In this document: positions 26,471 through 35,708 of the stretch, one piece after another
Position numbering within the stretch: the first letter of the stretch is position 1
Layout: each line of letters begins with the position of its first letter
Assembly: GCA_965215475.1 (NCBI GenBank)
Contig: OZ244061.1
Coordinates: forward strand, 3,472,001-3,536,000
Direction: 5' to 3'
Origin: Bin80 sp965215475
GTDB lineage: Bacteria > Bacteroidota > Rhodothermia > Rhodothermales > Bin80
Length of the DNA: 64,000 bases
The notes under the pieces: generated by a model
The model's database searches: none
What the model saw: only the letters and a program-made list of their open reading frames with translations
What the model was told of the DNA's origin: nothing
Position numbers and translations under genes: made by a program

Positions 26471-26797
26471 ATGAATAAAACACCCAAACTTTATTACTCG
26501 ATTGGAGAGGTTAGCAAGGAGGTTGGTGTAGAAGCGTATGTACTTCGTTACTGGGAAAGCGAATTTCACCAACTTAGCCCACGAAAAAACAGTTCTGGTC
26601 GACGGATTTATACACAAAATGATTTAAGGTTGGTGCGGCAGATCTATTATTTACTTCGTGTAAAGAAATATACGCTTGATGGTGCAAGGCAGGCCATGAA
26701 AGATATAAGTGAGAGATCTTTAGATCGGGTATCAGAACGGGATGACTTACTGAAACTACGTTTATTTCTGGAGAACATCAGTCGACAATTAGCGTAG
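26471..26797 (+). CDS. MerR-family transcriptional regulator
   Basis: The protein has 108 residues with a winged helix-turn-helix of the MerR/MlrA type. YYSIGEVSKEVGVEAYVLRYWE at residues 8-29 forms the recognition helix and wing start, followed by FHQLSPRKNSSGRRIYTQNDL (wing) and the YYLLRVKKYTLDGARQAMKD helices. The effector/dimerisation tail is very short, as in the small MerR regulators of Bacteroidota. It lacks metal-binding cysteines. The target is unknown. A tRNA gene begins 11 bases after its stop codon. Confidence 0.88.
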   Translation: MNKTPKLYYSIGEVSKEVGVEAYVLRYWESEFHQLSPRKNSSGRRIYTQNDLRLVRQIYYLLRVKKYTLDGARQAMKDISERSLDRVSERDDLLKLRLFLENISRQLA

Positions 26798-26807
26798 CCG
26801 CTAAATT

Positions 26808-26881
26808 CGGGACGTAGCGCAGCCAGGTAGCGCACTTCAATGGGGTTGAAGGGGTCGTGAGTTCAAATCTCGCCGTCCCGA
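26808..26881 (+). tRNA. tRNA-Pro (anticodon GGG)
   Basis: The 74-base cloverleaf has acceptor arms CGGGACG/CGTCCCG, a D-arm with GCGCAGCCAGGTAGCGC, anticodon stem CTTCA/TGAAG around loop ATGGGGT (anticodon GGG at 26842-26844) and T-arm with GTTCAAATC. It resembles bacterial proline tRNAs in the acceptor and D arms. CCA is not encoded (A is followed by CGG). No duplicate of its 3' end was noticed, so no integrated element is indicated. Confidence 0.95.
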
Positions 26882-27107
26882 CGGATGTATGAATGAATAG
26901 CCATTCCAATCAATATTGGACGAAGTTTTGATGGTATCAATAGGAAACAGTTCAGATAGAATTTTTTGAATACCTTTTCAGGATTTTTATATGAGATTAC
27001 GGTTACCCTTTCGGATCACAATAGATGAGTGGGATAACTGTATATTGTTCCTAGTATAATCGTTCCCAGCAAAAGATTCGGAGAGCATCATTTTATAAGA
27101 ATAGTTA

Positions 27108-27569
27108 ATGTCAAACAGTAAGTTGGAGGAAACGAAGCGTAACTTTGCCCTTGATCTACGCAATCTGAGGAAGCAGAGAGGAATCTCATTAGATGTAATT
27201 ATCGCTGAAACCAAAATCATCAAGACGGTGCTGGAAGATTTTGAGATTAACTGTCTCCATCGAAATAAAAGATTCAATAAAGTCTACCTTCATTCCTTGG
27301 TGAGAGCGTATGCGAAAGCCTTGGATCTCGATGTGCATCAGATTTTAGTTGCACTTGATTTGGCCTTGGAGGGTAAGTACAAGGGGCAGTTGAATCCAGA
27401 GTATCAGTACAGAGAGAAGCAGAAGCTAGAAAAGCAGAAAATATCGGAAGAAGAGGAAAAAAAGACGGTCAAGCCAGATCAGTCACCAACCAAGAAATCG
27501 GCCAAGACCAAAGAACCTAGTAAAGGAGCATCTCCTCCCAAATCAGATAAACGTACATCTGGCGGATAA
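27108..27569 (+). CDS. RodZ-like helix-turn-helix protein without membrane segment
   Basis: The 153-residue protein has an N-terminal HTH_25/RodZ-type domain (DLRNLRKQRGISLDVIIAE, then YLHSLVRAYAKALDLD at residues about 65-80) like the cytoplasmic part of RodZ. The C-terminal third is highly charged and Lys/Pro-rich (KKSAKTKEPSK). Unlike RodZ it has no transmembrane helix, so it is either a truncated form or a separate regulator. Its last 91 bases overlap the end of the convergent ROK gene, which is a long overlap for convergent genes and constrains both low-complexity tails. Confidence 0.75.
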   Translation: MSNSKLEETKRNFALDLRNLRKQRGISLDVIIAETKIIKTVLEDFEINCLHRNKRFNKVYLHSLVRAYAKALDLDVHQILVALDLALEGKYKGQLNPEYQYREKQKLEKQKISEEEEKKTVKPDQSPTKKSAKTKEPSKGASPPKSDKRTSGG

Positions 27570-28387
27570 AGGATTGAGTTCGTCAATTCTTGACGTATAC
27601 ATTCGATAATCTCTGGGCGGGCAAGCCCTATGCTTCCACTCAAAATAATGATTGCCGGATCCAAAACACTCGCTACTCCGACGGCGGACTGCGCAATGTA
27701 ATTGGTTGCCAAAGTGACCAGTTCTTTTGCCTTGGCATTCCCTGCATCGGCTGCTTGGTAGAGTTCTATCGTGCGTACTGAATCGGATGGACCACTTTGG
27801 AGTTTTGCCCATTGGGTAGCCAATCCAATTCCGCCAGCAAGGCGTTCCAAACACCCGCCTGGTTTCCAGGCTTGTCCCAAGAATTCTGGCGAGGGAATCA
27901 TCTTTCCAATCTCGCCAGCAGAAAAATTTGCACCTCGCAAGATCTTCCCATCTATGAGGATGCCAGTAGCAATTCCAGTACTCACAGTCATGTAGACCAT
28001 TGGGGAGCCTAATTGGTTCGTACTCAAGGCTTCTTCTGCAATCGCAGCCGCGTTTACATCATTCTCGATGGCTATTGGGACCCCTATTTTCGATTCGAGA
28101 GCCGATTTCAAGGGAACATTGACCCAACCGTTCAGATTGGCGGCCTCAAGTACGATCCCGGATTCTGGATCGGTCATTCCCGGTGCAACGCAGCCAACCG
28201 AACTCAATTGAGCACCGCGATCAAGACCATCATGAATTAAACCAAGTGCTACATCCAGTACAGATTCATGTCCCTGTTGCGGAGTCGGAGCAGAGGCTCG
28301 GTAGAAAATTTCTTGAGGTCGACCTTTGTGAGCGAGTGCACACCTAGTTTGCGTTCCTCCGATATCAATTCCCGCAATGAGCGTCAT
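27479..28387 (-). CDS. ROK family sugar kinase/regulator
   Basis: The 302-residue ROK protein starts with the phosphate-binding GIDIGGTQTRCAL and contains the sugar-binding IENDVNAAAIAEE, where the Asp is the catalytic base. The zinc site is altered: GEIGKM replaces the usual GHM/GH motif, and only GGCLE remains of CxCGxxGCLE, so zinc binding is probably weak or lost. No HTH domain precedes it, which suggests a kinase (glucokinase-like) instead of a repressor. It lies eight bases downstream of the DUF1080 gene on the same strand and likely forms an operon with it. Confidence 0.85.
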   Translation of the reverse strand: MTLIAGIDIGGTQTRCALAHKGRPQEIFYRASAPTPQQGHESVLDVALGLIHDGLDRGAQLSSVGCVAPGMTDPESGIVLEAANLNGWVNVPLKSALESKIGVPIAIENDVNAAAIAEEALSTNQLGSPMVYMTVSTGIATGILIDGKILRGANFSAGEIGKMIPSPEFLGQAWKPGGCLERLAGGIGLATQWAKLQSGPSDSVRTIELYQAADAGNAKAKELVTLATNYIAQSAVGVASVLDPAIIILSGSIGLARPEIIECIRQELTNSILYPPDVRLSDLGGDAPLLGSLVLADFLVGD

Positions 28388-28395
28388 TGTACAGG

Positions 28396-29151
28396 TTAGG
28401 TGCCTGACTCCAGTTCACGAACCCAGATATTTCGGAAACGAGTCGGTTCATTGTGATCCTGCAAAAATAAAGGCAATGCATCTTCATGGACTTTGTATGG
28501 TGGACGAGATTTATGTCCTGTTGGCCCGGTCAGTGCAACATTATCCTGAACTAGAACGCCGTTATGAAAAACGGTTACGCTTGCTGGTTCTATGACGCGA
28601 CCATCTTCCTCAAAATGAGGCCTCCTGAATACGATGTCATAGGACTGCCATTCAAGCGGAGGGGCGCTTGCATTTACCAAAGGCGGGTACTGCCCATACA
28701 ATGATGCAGCCTGTCCGTCAGGATAGGTTTTGTTGTTGTACGAGTTCAAGACTTGAACCTCGTAGGTACTCATGAGATAGACCCCGCTGTTACCACTATC
28801 TTGCCCTGGTCCACTGTTTGGAGTAGCCCATTCAATATGAAGCTGAATATCTCCAAATGAACGTTTGGTTTTTATGATTCCGGCACCAGGCTTGACCTCC
28901 ATGTAACCATCCCGTAAATGCCAATCTACCGGATCTCCATGCGCATTGGTCCATTCGTCAAAATTTGTACCATCAAATAGTATAATCGCATCTGATGGTG
29001 CCGGGGATGAGGCTATCTCTCCTGGTGTAACAATCGGCGGTTGGGGGCGATCAAGATCATGAACGTCCCATTCATCAAGCGAGGGGACTTGTCCTAATGC
29101 GGGAGAAATCGTACCCAGGAGTGTGAGCGTTAATATTGTAATTTTCTGCAT
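28396..29151 (-). CDS. exported DUF1080 (3-keto-disaccharide hydrolase) protein
   Basis: The 251-residue protein has a signal peptide (MQKITILTLTLLGTISPALGQ) and a 3-keto-disaccharide hydrolase (PF06439) jelly-roll domain. Visible are ILFDGTNFDEW, the YMEVKPGAGIIKTKRSFGD strand, HIEWATPN, and GNSGVYLM, with the ending RFRNIWVRELE. I chose the ATG at 29151 because the open frame to 29235 adds 28 residues before the signal. Members act on glycosides oxidised at C3. With the ROK gene 8 bases downstream it suggests export-side hydrolysis followed by cytoplasmic phosphorylation; this link is inferred. Confidence 0.88.
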   Translation of the reverse strand: MQKITILTLTLLGTISPALGQVPSLDEWDVHDLDRPQPPIVTPGEIASSPAPSDAIILFDGTNFDEWTNAHGDPVDWHLRDGYMEVKPGAGIIKTKRSFGDIQLHIEWATPNSGPGQDSGNSGVYLMSTYEVQVLNSYNNKTYPDGQAASLYGQYPPLVNASAPPLEWQSYDIVFRRPHFEEDGRVIEPASVTVFHNGVLVQDNVALTGPTGHKSRPPYKVHEDALPLFLQDHNEPTRFRNIWVRELESGT

Positions 29152-29956
29152 GAAACGAGGGAGGAAAGAGTCAAAAACGAAGCTCTGAAGAATAATATGC
29201 CAGCATATCGAATGAGATGAAGGAATATGTGACACACCTGAGGATAAAAGATAATGCTTGGATTGGAAGCAGACATGAAAATAGCAGAAAAGTGAACATA
29301 ATTGGTAGAGATATACGGAATTCGCAGTTCAGATTTGCAAATTTCATTGTCGCATGAAGATTACAAAAGAATCGTTCAATGGGTCAACATTATTGAGCAT
29401 GCGGATCATTTTATGGCAGATCAGGTGCAATCGATGATGAACGAGCCAGGGGTCAGTTTGTAGGCGTATAATGTATCATCCAAGGAATCTACTCAATGAA
29501 CGAAACTTCGATACCATCGGATGAGATTCGTATCTTGTGCTCGTCCGATTAAGATTAAGTTGTAGACGAAATCATCAGATCTATTGATCTAGGGACTGAA
29601 AAATATCGAAAAACAAAAGAGGGAGTTCCTTCGTTGCATCAGATTTCGTGCACGAGTGCGTGCTGTATTCGTATGATTATTCTCAGTCTGCCTTGGTTCA
29701 TGAATTGATATGTTCTTTCAGAGTGAGATCAAAACTCCTTATGGATTCTGTTCATCGGAGATTATGGATATAATGGCAGTTCTAGTATCAATAGGGAGTC
29801 GTAGCCAAGGAGTTCGCGAAGGTAGAGAGCAATGATTTATAGCAACATGATGAAGGGTAAGCATATTTTAACGGAGGATCGAAGATATGACCTGCACCCG
29901 CAGTTCTGGGATAGATCATACTGCTTTAACCTGAATATTTCCAAGTCCAAATTTCT
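29152..29956. other. 800-base gene-free stretch
   Basis: Divergent intergenic region between the DUF1080 gene (minus) and the LamG gene (plus). I see no coding-like frame, tRNA, repeat or clear hairpin. It presumably carries the promoters of both transcripts and may contain a decayed gene. Confidence 0.55.
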
Positions 29957-30784
29957 ATGATTGCCCTACTTCTTTTGATACAGTTATCTCCGCTTCAGGA
30001 GTCCCTTACGTTTCATGCCCCTTTTGATTCAATATCGTCTGCAATCATTGCAGCAGGAGATCCGATCCTTTACCAAGCTCAAGGATGGGACGATCGTCAT
30101 GAGCGACAGCCTGTAGTCTTGCCAGATGGGGGAGTATCCATAGAATCTCAAGGGGGCCGTCATGGTGGGGCCTTAAATTTCTCCCGTTATGCAGAAGGGC
30201 TATATTATTTCAAGGCACAAGATAATTTGGACTACCGCAAAGACGAATGGAGCGCAACGATCTCGTTCTGGCTGAAACTGGATCCTAATGAGGATCTGGT
30301 AGAGGGGCAGTGGTGCGATCCCATCCAGATTACTTCGCGGTCATGGGATGATGCTTCCCTATTCGTAGATTTTACAAGGAATCGTCCGAGACAATTCCGA
30401 TTTGCAGCTTTTGCAGATAATGCAATTTGGAATCCTGACAGCCAGCCATGGGAGGAAATGGGGCCGGGGGTGATGCCAATGATTACCGTATCTGAACCAC
30501 CCTTTTCGAGCGATTCATGGACACATGTAGCTTTGGTACTTCATAAATTCAATACCGATCAGGAGCATGCTGCACTCTTTGGATATCTCAATGGAGAACT
30601 CTCCGGTACGTTGAAAGGGAGGAATCAAATCTTGACCTGGAACCCTGAGGAGGTACTTGTACAGATCGGATTACAATTCAAGGGGTACATAGATGATTTG
30701 GCTTTTTTCAATCGAGGTCTTTCATCTGCAGAAATCCAACAACTATACACACTTCCAGAGGGGATTGGAACCTTACATCAATAG
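29957..30784 (+). CDS. exported LamG/concanavalin-like protein
   Basis: The 275-residue protein has a short signal (MIALLLLIQLSPLQ) and a LamG-like lectin fold. Typical motifs are GGALNFSRYAEGLYY, the WSATISFWLKLDP strand, SDSWTHVALVLHK, LFGYLNGELSGTLKG and GYIDDLAFFNRGLSSAEIQQLY, the last being the classical LamG_3 ending with the metal-site Asp. It probably binds carbohydrate or presents a surface. It ends one base before the start of the heme-binding dehydrogenase-like gene, with which it is co-transcribed. Confidence 0.82.
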   Translation: MIALLLLIQLSPLQESLTFHAPFDSISSAIIAAGDPILYQAQGWDDRHERQPVVLPDGGVSIESQGGRHGGALNFSRYAEGLYYFKAQDNLDYRKDEWSATISFWLKLDPNEDLVEGQWCDPIQITSRSWDDASLFVDFTRNRPRQFRFAAFADNAIWNPDSQPWEEMGPGVMPMITVSEPPFSSDSWTHVALVLHKFNTDQEHAALFGYLNGELSGTLKGRNQILTWNPEEVLVQIGLQFKGYIDDLAFFNRGLSSAEIQQLYTLPEGIGTLHQ

Positions 30785-30785
30785 T

Positions 30786-33674
30786 ATGCGAAATTCCTAC
30801 ATCATTCTATTGCTATCGATTTTAATTTGGGGCTGTACGGATACAAATGTCCCCCCATTTGCTCCAGATACCGCACTCCACACCATCGAGGTTGAGGAGG
30901 GATTTGTAGTGGAGTTATTTGCCGCAGAGCCACTGGTTCAGGATCCTGTAGCGATGACAATTGATGAGCATGGAAGGGTGTATGTGGTCGAGATGCCGGG
31001 GTATCCGTTGGATACAGGAGGCTCAGGACGAGTGAAACTGCTTCAAGATACAGATGGCGATGGATATCCCGATACGGCTACGCTTTTTGCGCAAGGATTG
31101 ACTCTTCCCAATGGGGTAATGCGTTGGAAGAAAGGGGTGATCATAACGGATCCCCCAGATGTTCTTTACCTTGAAGATACCGACGCAGATGGAGTTGCAG
31201 ATGTCCGAGAAGTTTTACTTACGGGGTTTGCCCTGAGTAATCCTCAGCATAATGCGAATACGCCGCTTTATGGTCTTGATAATTGGATCCACATTGCAAA
31301 TAACGGTACAATTTTCTGGACCGAAAAATATGCGGACTCGTTTGGTGATAGAGGAGGAGAGATCTACTTTACCACTCAGACAGAAGCACCTCGGTTACCG
31401 CGGAATGGATTTGATCGGAATATTCGCTTTCGACCAGACACATTCGAACTTCAGATGCGGAGCGGGAATTCCCAGTTTGGACATACATTCGACGTATGGG
31501 GGCGTCACTTTCTGAATGATAATAGCCACCATCTCTATTATGAAGCTTTGGCTGCCCCTTACCTTGAGCAGAATCTATCTGTGGCAATTGGAGATGCGAC
31601 TCAATCGTCACTTCGAAGTGGTAACGCCTCTCAGGTTTTTCCGATCACTGTTGATCCAGAGCATCAACTACTTACAGATCGGGGAGTGATGACATCTGCA
31701 TGTGGTATCACATGGTATCACGGGGGGGTATTCCCAGCCCCATATAATGAAAATATTACCTTTACGGCGGAGCCAGTTCATAATCTGGTCCATGTAAGTA
31801 AGGTTGCCTCAGAGGGAAACCGTTTTCTTGCCTCCCGAGTCAGAGAAGGGGAAGAATTTTTGGCTTCAACGGATAGTTGGTTTAGACCTGTCAATTTTAC
31901 CGTGGGGCCAGATGGAGCTCTCTACGTTGTAGATTATTATCGGCAAATTGTTGAGCATCCAGAGTGGATGGATGACGAGGTTGTCGAAGCAGGAAACCTC
32001 ACCCAAGGAACATCCCTAGGCAGAATCTATCGTATTGTACCCGAGGGTACTCCAGGGCCATCTTGGTTGAACGCTCTGAATCCAATGGATACAGAAGAGC
32101 GTGTTCAGCACCTATCTGATGCGAATGGGTGGTGGAGAATGGCCGCGCAGCGGTTGATTGTATCTGAGCGTGATACATCCGCGATACCAATGTTAAGAAG
32201 GCAGCTTTCTCAGGAATTACAACCGGTTGGGCGGCTCCATATCTATTGGTCTTTGCATGGATTGGGTGCTCTCCGGACAGAGGATATTATAGCAGGCCTC
32301 CAAGATTCTCATCCGCGTATTCGGGAGAATGCAATTCGACTGGCGGAATTGGATACCCAAGGTAGGGAGCTCTTGATTCCTCACTTGATCCAGCTGGTTG
32401 ACGATCCGGATATAATGGTTCGCTATCAGGTCTTAACGACGCTTGGATTGGTCAATATGGGCGATGAAGAGATTTTATTCGCACAAGAGGATATCCTGAG
32501 ACAAGATATTGAGGATGAATGGGTGCAGGTAGCTGCTCTGCTTTCGATCCCCTCAGATCGAATCCTCCAGATTGCCCTCAATCATTCAGATGATTCTGCC
32601 CTAGTGGAAAAAGTTGCGGGAGTGATTGCTCGCGAACAGGAGGCATTTCCCCTCATCGCGCGGATCCTTGCGTCAGAAAATGATTTGTGGTGGCATGCTC
32701 CAGTGCTTCGCGGCATTTCCTCCACTGGATCTAAAATCCCTGCTTCTCAGGCGGTCGAATTACTTGCATGGATGTGGTCAACTAAAAACGAGGAGGTTGC
32801 GCGTGCGATTCTATCACTCTTGCCAGAAAATAGCTTAACGCCAGATGTTGTAGAGGAAGCATATCGCTTGGCGCAAGATACAGAAGCATCCCTATCTCAA
32901 CGCCTGAGAGGCGTCCGCATTTTAGCCATGGTACCGAAAGGTCCAGAATCATTACTCCCCCTTTTCACTAGCGAACAACCACTGGAGATGCAGCTTGAGA
33001 TATTGAGAGGGCTTCGCAGAAGGGGTGGAAAAGAGGTGGCAGTGCATATTCTAGATGAGTGGGCACGCCTGACTCCTCAACTGAGGCAAGCAGCATTAGA
33101 AACGTTTACCAGTAGCGAGCGAGCATCTATTCTTGTTGATGCTCTAGAAACGGGAGTTGTTTCTACGGCTGAGTTATCCTGGAATCAGCGAGTTCAGCTC
33201 ATGCGTGATACTCCAGAACCAATTCGCAGTCGTGCCCGCGCACTGCTCCGAGTAATCAATGACGAGACCCATGGTAAGGTCGTATCAGATCTTGTTGGGG
33301 ATTTTCAATCAGGGGCTTCCATCTTTGCTACGACGTGCGCATCCTGTCATACGCGAGAGTTTGGACCAGATTTGACGACCGTCAGCCATTGGCCGGATCC
33401 TATGTTGATAGATGCAATCCGAAATCCATCGAAATCCATTTCAAGTGGTTATGAGTTATGGCAGGTTGTCACCGTCCAGGGAGATACTCTGACGGGTGTC
33501 ATAGCTTCAGAAACTCCTTCGGCCGTGAGACTTGTGAGTGAGCAGACCGACACAGTCATTCCACGATCAGAAATAGAAAATGTACAGCCAATGGCATTTT
33601 CGGGAATGCCCGAGGATCTAGTTCCTGATGCTCAGAAACTTGCAGATATCTTGGAGTTTTTGAAGCAGTTATGA
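30786..33674 (+). CDS. PVC-type heme-binding CxxCH lipoprotein, membrane-bound dehydrogenase-like
   Basis: The 962-residue lipoprotein starts at the ATG at 30786 (MRNSYIILLLSILIWGC, lipobox Cys). The N-terminal half is the six-bladed soluble-glucose-dehydrogenase-like propeller of the TIGR02604 type, starting FVVELFAAEPLVQDPVAMTI with repeated DTDGDG and DTDADG calcium-like loops. The middle has HEAT-like helical repeats (LQDSHPRIRENAIRLAE). Residues 851-855 are CASCH, a c-type heme motif near the C-terminus. It likely oxidises sugars or polyols outside the cytoplasm and passes electrons to a cytochrome. It lies in the same unit as the LamG gene. Confidence 0.85.
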   Translation: MRNSYIILLLSILIWGCTDTNVPPFAPDTALHTIEVEEGFVVELFAAEPLVQDPVAMTIDEHGRVYVVEMPGYPLDTGGSGRVKLLQDTDGDGYPDTATLFAQGLTLPNGVMRWKKGVIITDPPDVLYLEDTDADGVADVREVLLTGFALSNPQHNANTPLYGLDNWIHIANNGTIFWTEKYADSFGDRGGEIYFTTQTEAPRLPRNGFDRNIRFRPDTFELQMRSGNSQFGHTFDVWGRHFLNDNSHHLYYEALAAPYLEQNLSVAIGDATQSSLRSGNASQVFPITVDPEHQLLTDRGVMTSACGITWYHGGVFPAPYNENITFTAEPVHNLVHVSKVASEGNRFLASRVREGEEFLASTDSWFRPVNFTVGPDGALYVVDYYRQIVEHPEWMDDEVVEAGNLTQGTSLGRIYRIVPEGTPGPSWLNALNPMDTEERVQHLSDANGWWRMAAQRLIVSERDTSAIPMLRRQLSQELQPVGRLHIYWSLHGLGALRTEDIIAGLQDSHPRIRENAIRLAELDTQGRELLIPHLIQLVDDPDIMVRYQVLTTLGLVNMGDEEILFAQEDILRQDIEDEWVQVAALLSIPSDRILQIALNHSDDSALVEKVAGVIAREQEAFPLIARILASENDLWWHAPVLRGISSTGSKIPASQAVELLAWMWSTKNEEVARAILSLLPENSLTPDVVEEAYRLAQDTEASLSQRLRGVRILAMVPKGPESLLPLFTSEQPLEMQLEILRGLRRRGGKEVAVHILDEWARLTPQLRQAALETFTSSERASILVDALETGVVSTAELSWNQRVQLMRDTPEPIRSRARALLRVINDETHGKVVSDLVGDFQSGASIFATTCASCHTREFGPDLTTVSHWPDPMLIDAIRNPSKSISSGYELWQVVTVQGDTLTGVIASETPSAVRLVSEQTDTVIPRSEIENVQPMAFSGMPEDLVPDAQKLADILEFLKQL

Positions 33675-33721
33675 TCAATGCCCCAAGCAGGGTTCTCGTA
33701 CCGTTTGGATGAACCCGAAGC

Positions 33722-34198
33722 TTAAGATTGTTCGATGCGGAAGAACTCTTCGATTTTTTTTCGGCGGTAGTCAAAAATTCTTTTCAGTTCTGGCTTGATC
33801 ATCAAGCGATCAATGACCCCACCTCCGGGGACCATATAGTTGACCGTATCCTTTACCAGAGTCCCTCCATTTTCAGAACGAAAATCGTGGCGATGGATCC
33901 ACTTCTGATACGGTCCAATGAGCTGTACATCGGTGAATCCGTTTGGGGGATCCCATGCAGTGATTTCAGTTTGCCAACTAACCGGGAATCCACGCACTCG
34001 CAGCTTGTAGTCAATCAGAGCTCCAACCCGCATTTCAATGGGGCCTGGTGTAAGAATGCGAAAACTCAGAAAAGGAGGTGTGATCCGCTCTAGATTACGA
34101 GCCTCCGCGAAAAAAGAAAAGGTTTCTTCGAGAGGAATTGGCAGCCATTGGCTTGTGGTAAAAATCCGATCTGTCTCTTTTGGGATACGTGATTTCAT
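33722..34198 (-). CDS. SRPBCC (START-like) family protein
   Basis: The 158-residue protein has the helix-grip fold of SRPBCC/polyketide-cyclase proteins: QWLPIPLEETFSFFAEARNLERITPPFLSF at the start, the MRVGALIDYKL strand, VSWQTEITAWDPPNGFTDVQ, and a C-terminal helix RIFDYRRKKIEEFF. It resembles the family sometimes fused to NAD-dependent epimerases (YfcH neighbourhood). The ligand is unknown. It is convergent with the dehydrogenase-like gene (47 bases apart). Confidence 0.8.
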   Translation of the reverse strand: MKSRIPKETDRIFTTSQWLPIPLEETFSFFAEARNLERITPPFLSFRILTPGPIEMRVGALIDYKLRVRGFPVSWQTEITAWDPPNGFTDVQLIGPYQKWIHRHDFRSENGGTLVKDTVNYMVPGGGVIDRLMIKPELKRIFDYRRKKIEEFFRIEQS

Positions 34199-34356
34199 TT
34201 TGAGTTCCGAGGTTGTATTTAATTAGGGGACGGAAATACAGAACAACTCCATTGGGGTAAACTCCAAAAGAACGAAAAGGGTGACACTCAAATAAGCTTG
34301 AATGAGTATTAGGACATCCCAATATGCCTGCGAGCAGGAGTTGCCACGAAATAGGA

Positions 34357-34791
34357 TTATTTCCTAAGATCTAGGAATTTGATCAAGAAGAAGGGGAGTC
34401 CGCTACAAAGTGCGAACGGTAGAATCAGGAACCATTCGGCTCCTGTGATGACACCAAACAGAGCAATAAACAGCAGAAAAGCAGAAATGAACGTGGACAG
34501 CCAGATCAGGTGACGATGCAGTCGAATGCGGGAATAGGTCTTAAGTGTATGAAGCTTTTGGGCTTTTTCAGTCAGGATCAAAATTCGCTCCGCCGCGCCT
34601 GGAAGTAGGGTTTCGTACTTGACCAGTTCTTCGGCAGTCGGGATTAGGAAGGCGGTCGACAGGGAATCATTATCAATCCAATGCTGCAATCGTTGCATAG
34701 GGTCGGATGACTTCTCAGAGGACTGCTTCGATTGACCGTTTTTATGGTGACCGTTGTTGGAGGGATTCGCGGGATCTGTATACATGATCAA
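34357..34791 (-). CDS. DUF2335-like small membrane protein
   Basis: The 144-residue protein has a hydrophilic N-terminus, then LVKYETLLPGAAERILILTEKAQ, and two C-terminal membrane segments (LIWLSTFISAFLLFIALFGVI and WFLILPFALCSGLPFFLI). The PGAAERIL-x-L-x-EK helix followed by two transmembrane segments is the pattern of DUF2335 predicted membrane proteins, some of which are phage-associated. No phage genes are nearby. Function unknown. Confidence 0.65.
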   Translation of the reverse strand: MIMYTDPANPSNNGHHKNGQSKQSSEKSSDPMQRLQHWIDNDSLSTAFLIPTAEELVKYETLLPGAAERILILTEKAQKLHTLKTYSRIRLHRHLIWLSTFISAFLLFIALFGVITGAEWFLILPFALCSGLPFFLIKFLDLRK

Positions 34792-35112
34792 TGAATGGGT
34801 AGCTTCAGTAATTGGATAGAAATTCTTGAACGATCCCTATAAGTTACGGATATTCACAATACTGAATGGATAGATGACAGGATTTGTGAACGTGATCATA
34901 CAGAAACCACTTCATGGATCCCCTTTTCCTAAGAAGCAAGGATCCAATCATTTCCGCATGAGGATGAATTTTTGAAGATAGATTTCGGAGCGATCAAGCC
35001 TGATTTTGGCGTGCTTCCGGAGAAAGCATCATTCAAAACATCACAGTTCATTATCTTGCGAAGAATTCGTTAATTTATTACACAGGAATTCTACCTGGAA
35101 AATTTTAATCGG
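34792..35112. other. divergent intergenic region
   Basis: 321 bases between the DUF2335-like gene (minus) and the Gld3-like gene (plus). No gene or strong hairpin seen. The A/T-rich stretch 35060-35110 probably contains the promoter of the sugar-oxidation transcript. Confidence 0.5.
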
Positions 35113-35685
35113 ATGGATCGAAGGACTGCATTACAGCGCATTGCTGTTCTGATGGGCGGCACGATTTCCGCATCTACGGTTGCTGGAGTCCTTGGGGGCT
35201 GTAGTGCCAGCAAAGACGGTGTTATTTTTAAAGCTCGCACATTGACAAATGGGCGTGATGAACTTGTGGCTACCGTCACGGAATTGATTATTCCAGAAAC
35301 AGACACTCCAGGAGCACGCGCGGCCAAGGTACACGAGTTTGCTGATAATATGCTTACAGATTGGTATGACGCGGATGAAGTAGAAGAATTCCTGGCAGGA
35401 CTGGATGATCTTCAGCGACGTGCCAGTGAGTATGGTGCTCCATCTTTTTTAGATCTGCATCCTGACAAACAAGTCGAAATTCTGACCCAGATGGAAGAAC
35501 AGGTGGAAGTTTGGCGGGAGAATGGGGAAGAAGGGGCGCCTCCCTTCTTTCAAACCATCAAGTCATTCACACTCTTTGGCTACTATACGTCTGAAGTTGG
35601 TGCAACACAGGAACTGCGGATAAACCCAATTGGAATATACAGACCAGATATTCCGTTCTCTGAAATTGGACGCGCATGGGCATAA
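35113..35685 (+). CDS. gluconate 2-dehydrogenase subunit 3 family protein (orphan)
   Basis: The 190-residue protein has a twin-arginine start (MDRRTALQRIAVLMGG) and a Cys in GGC that may be lipidated. ELVATVTELIIPETDTPGA, followed by a helical body (HEFADNMLTDWY) and FFQTIKSFTLFGYYTSEVG, is the pattern of the Gld3 subunit, which chaperones and anchors a GMC-type sugar dehydrogenase exported by Tat. The GMC flavoprotein gene that normally follows is absent; instead a TIM-barrel gene follows after 23 bases. It may serve a dehydrogenase encoded elsewhere. Confidence 0.86.
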   Translation: MDRRTALQRIAVLMGGTISASTVAGVLGGCSASKDGVIFKARTLTNGRDELVATVTELIIPETDTPGARAAKVHEFADNMLTDWYDADEVEEFLAGLDDLQRRASEYGAPSFLDLHPDKQVEILTQMEEQVEVWRENGEEGAPPFFQTIKSFTLFGYYTSEVGATQELRINPIGIYRPDIPFSEIGRAWA

Positions 35686-35708
35686 TCAATAACATAAATT
35701 AATACAGC

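Noticed and set aside
26808..26881. tRNA-Pro as an integration site of a genomic island
   Set aside because: No integrase gene and no duplicate of the tRNA 3' end was noticed downstream.
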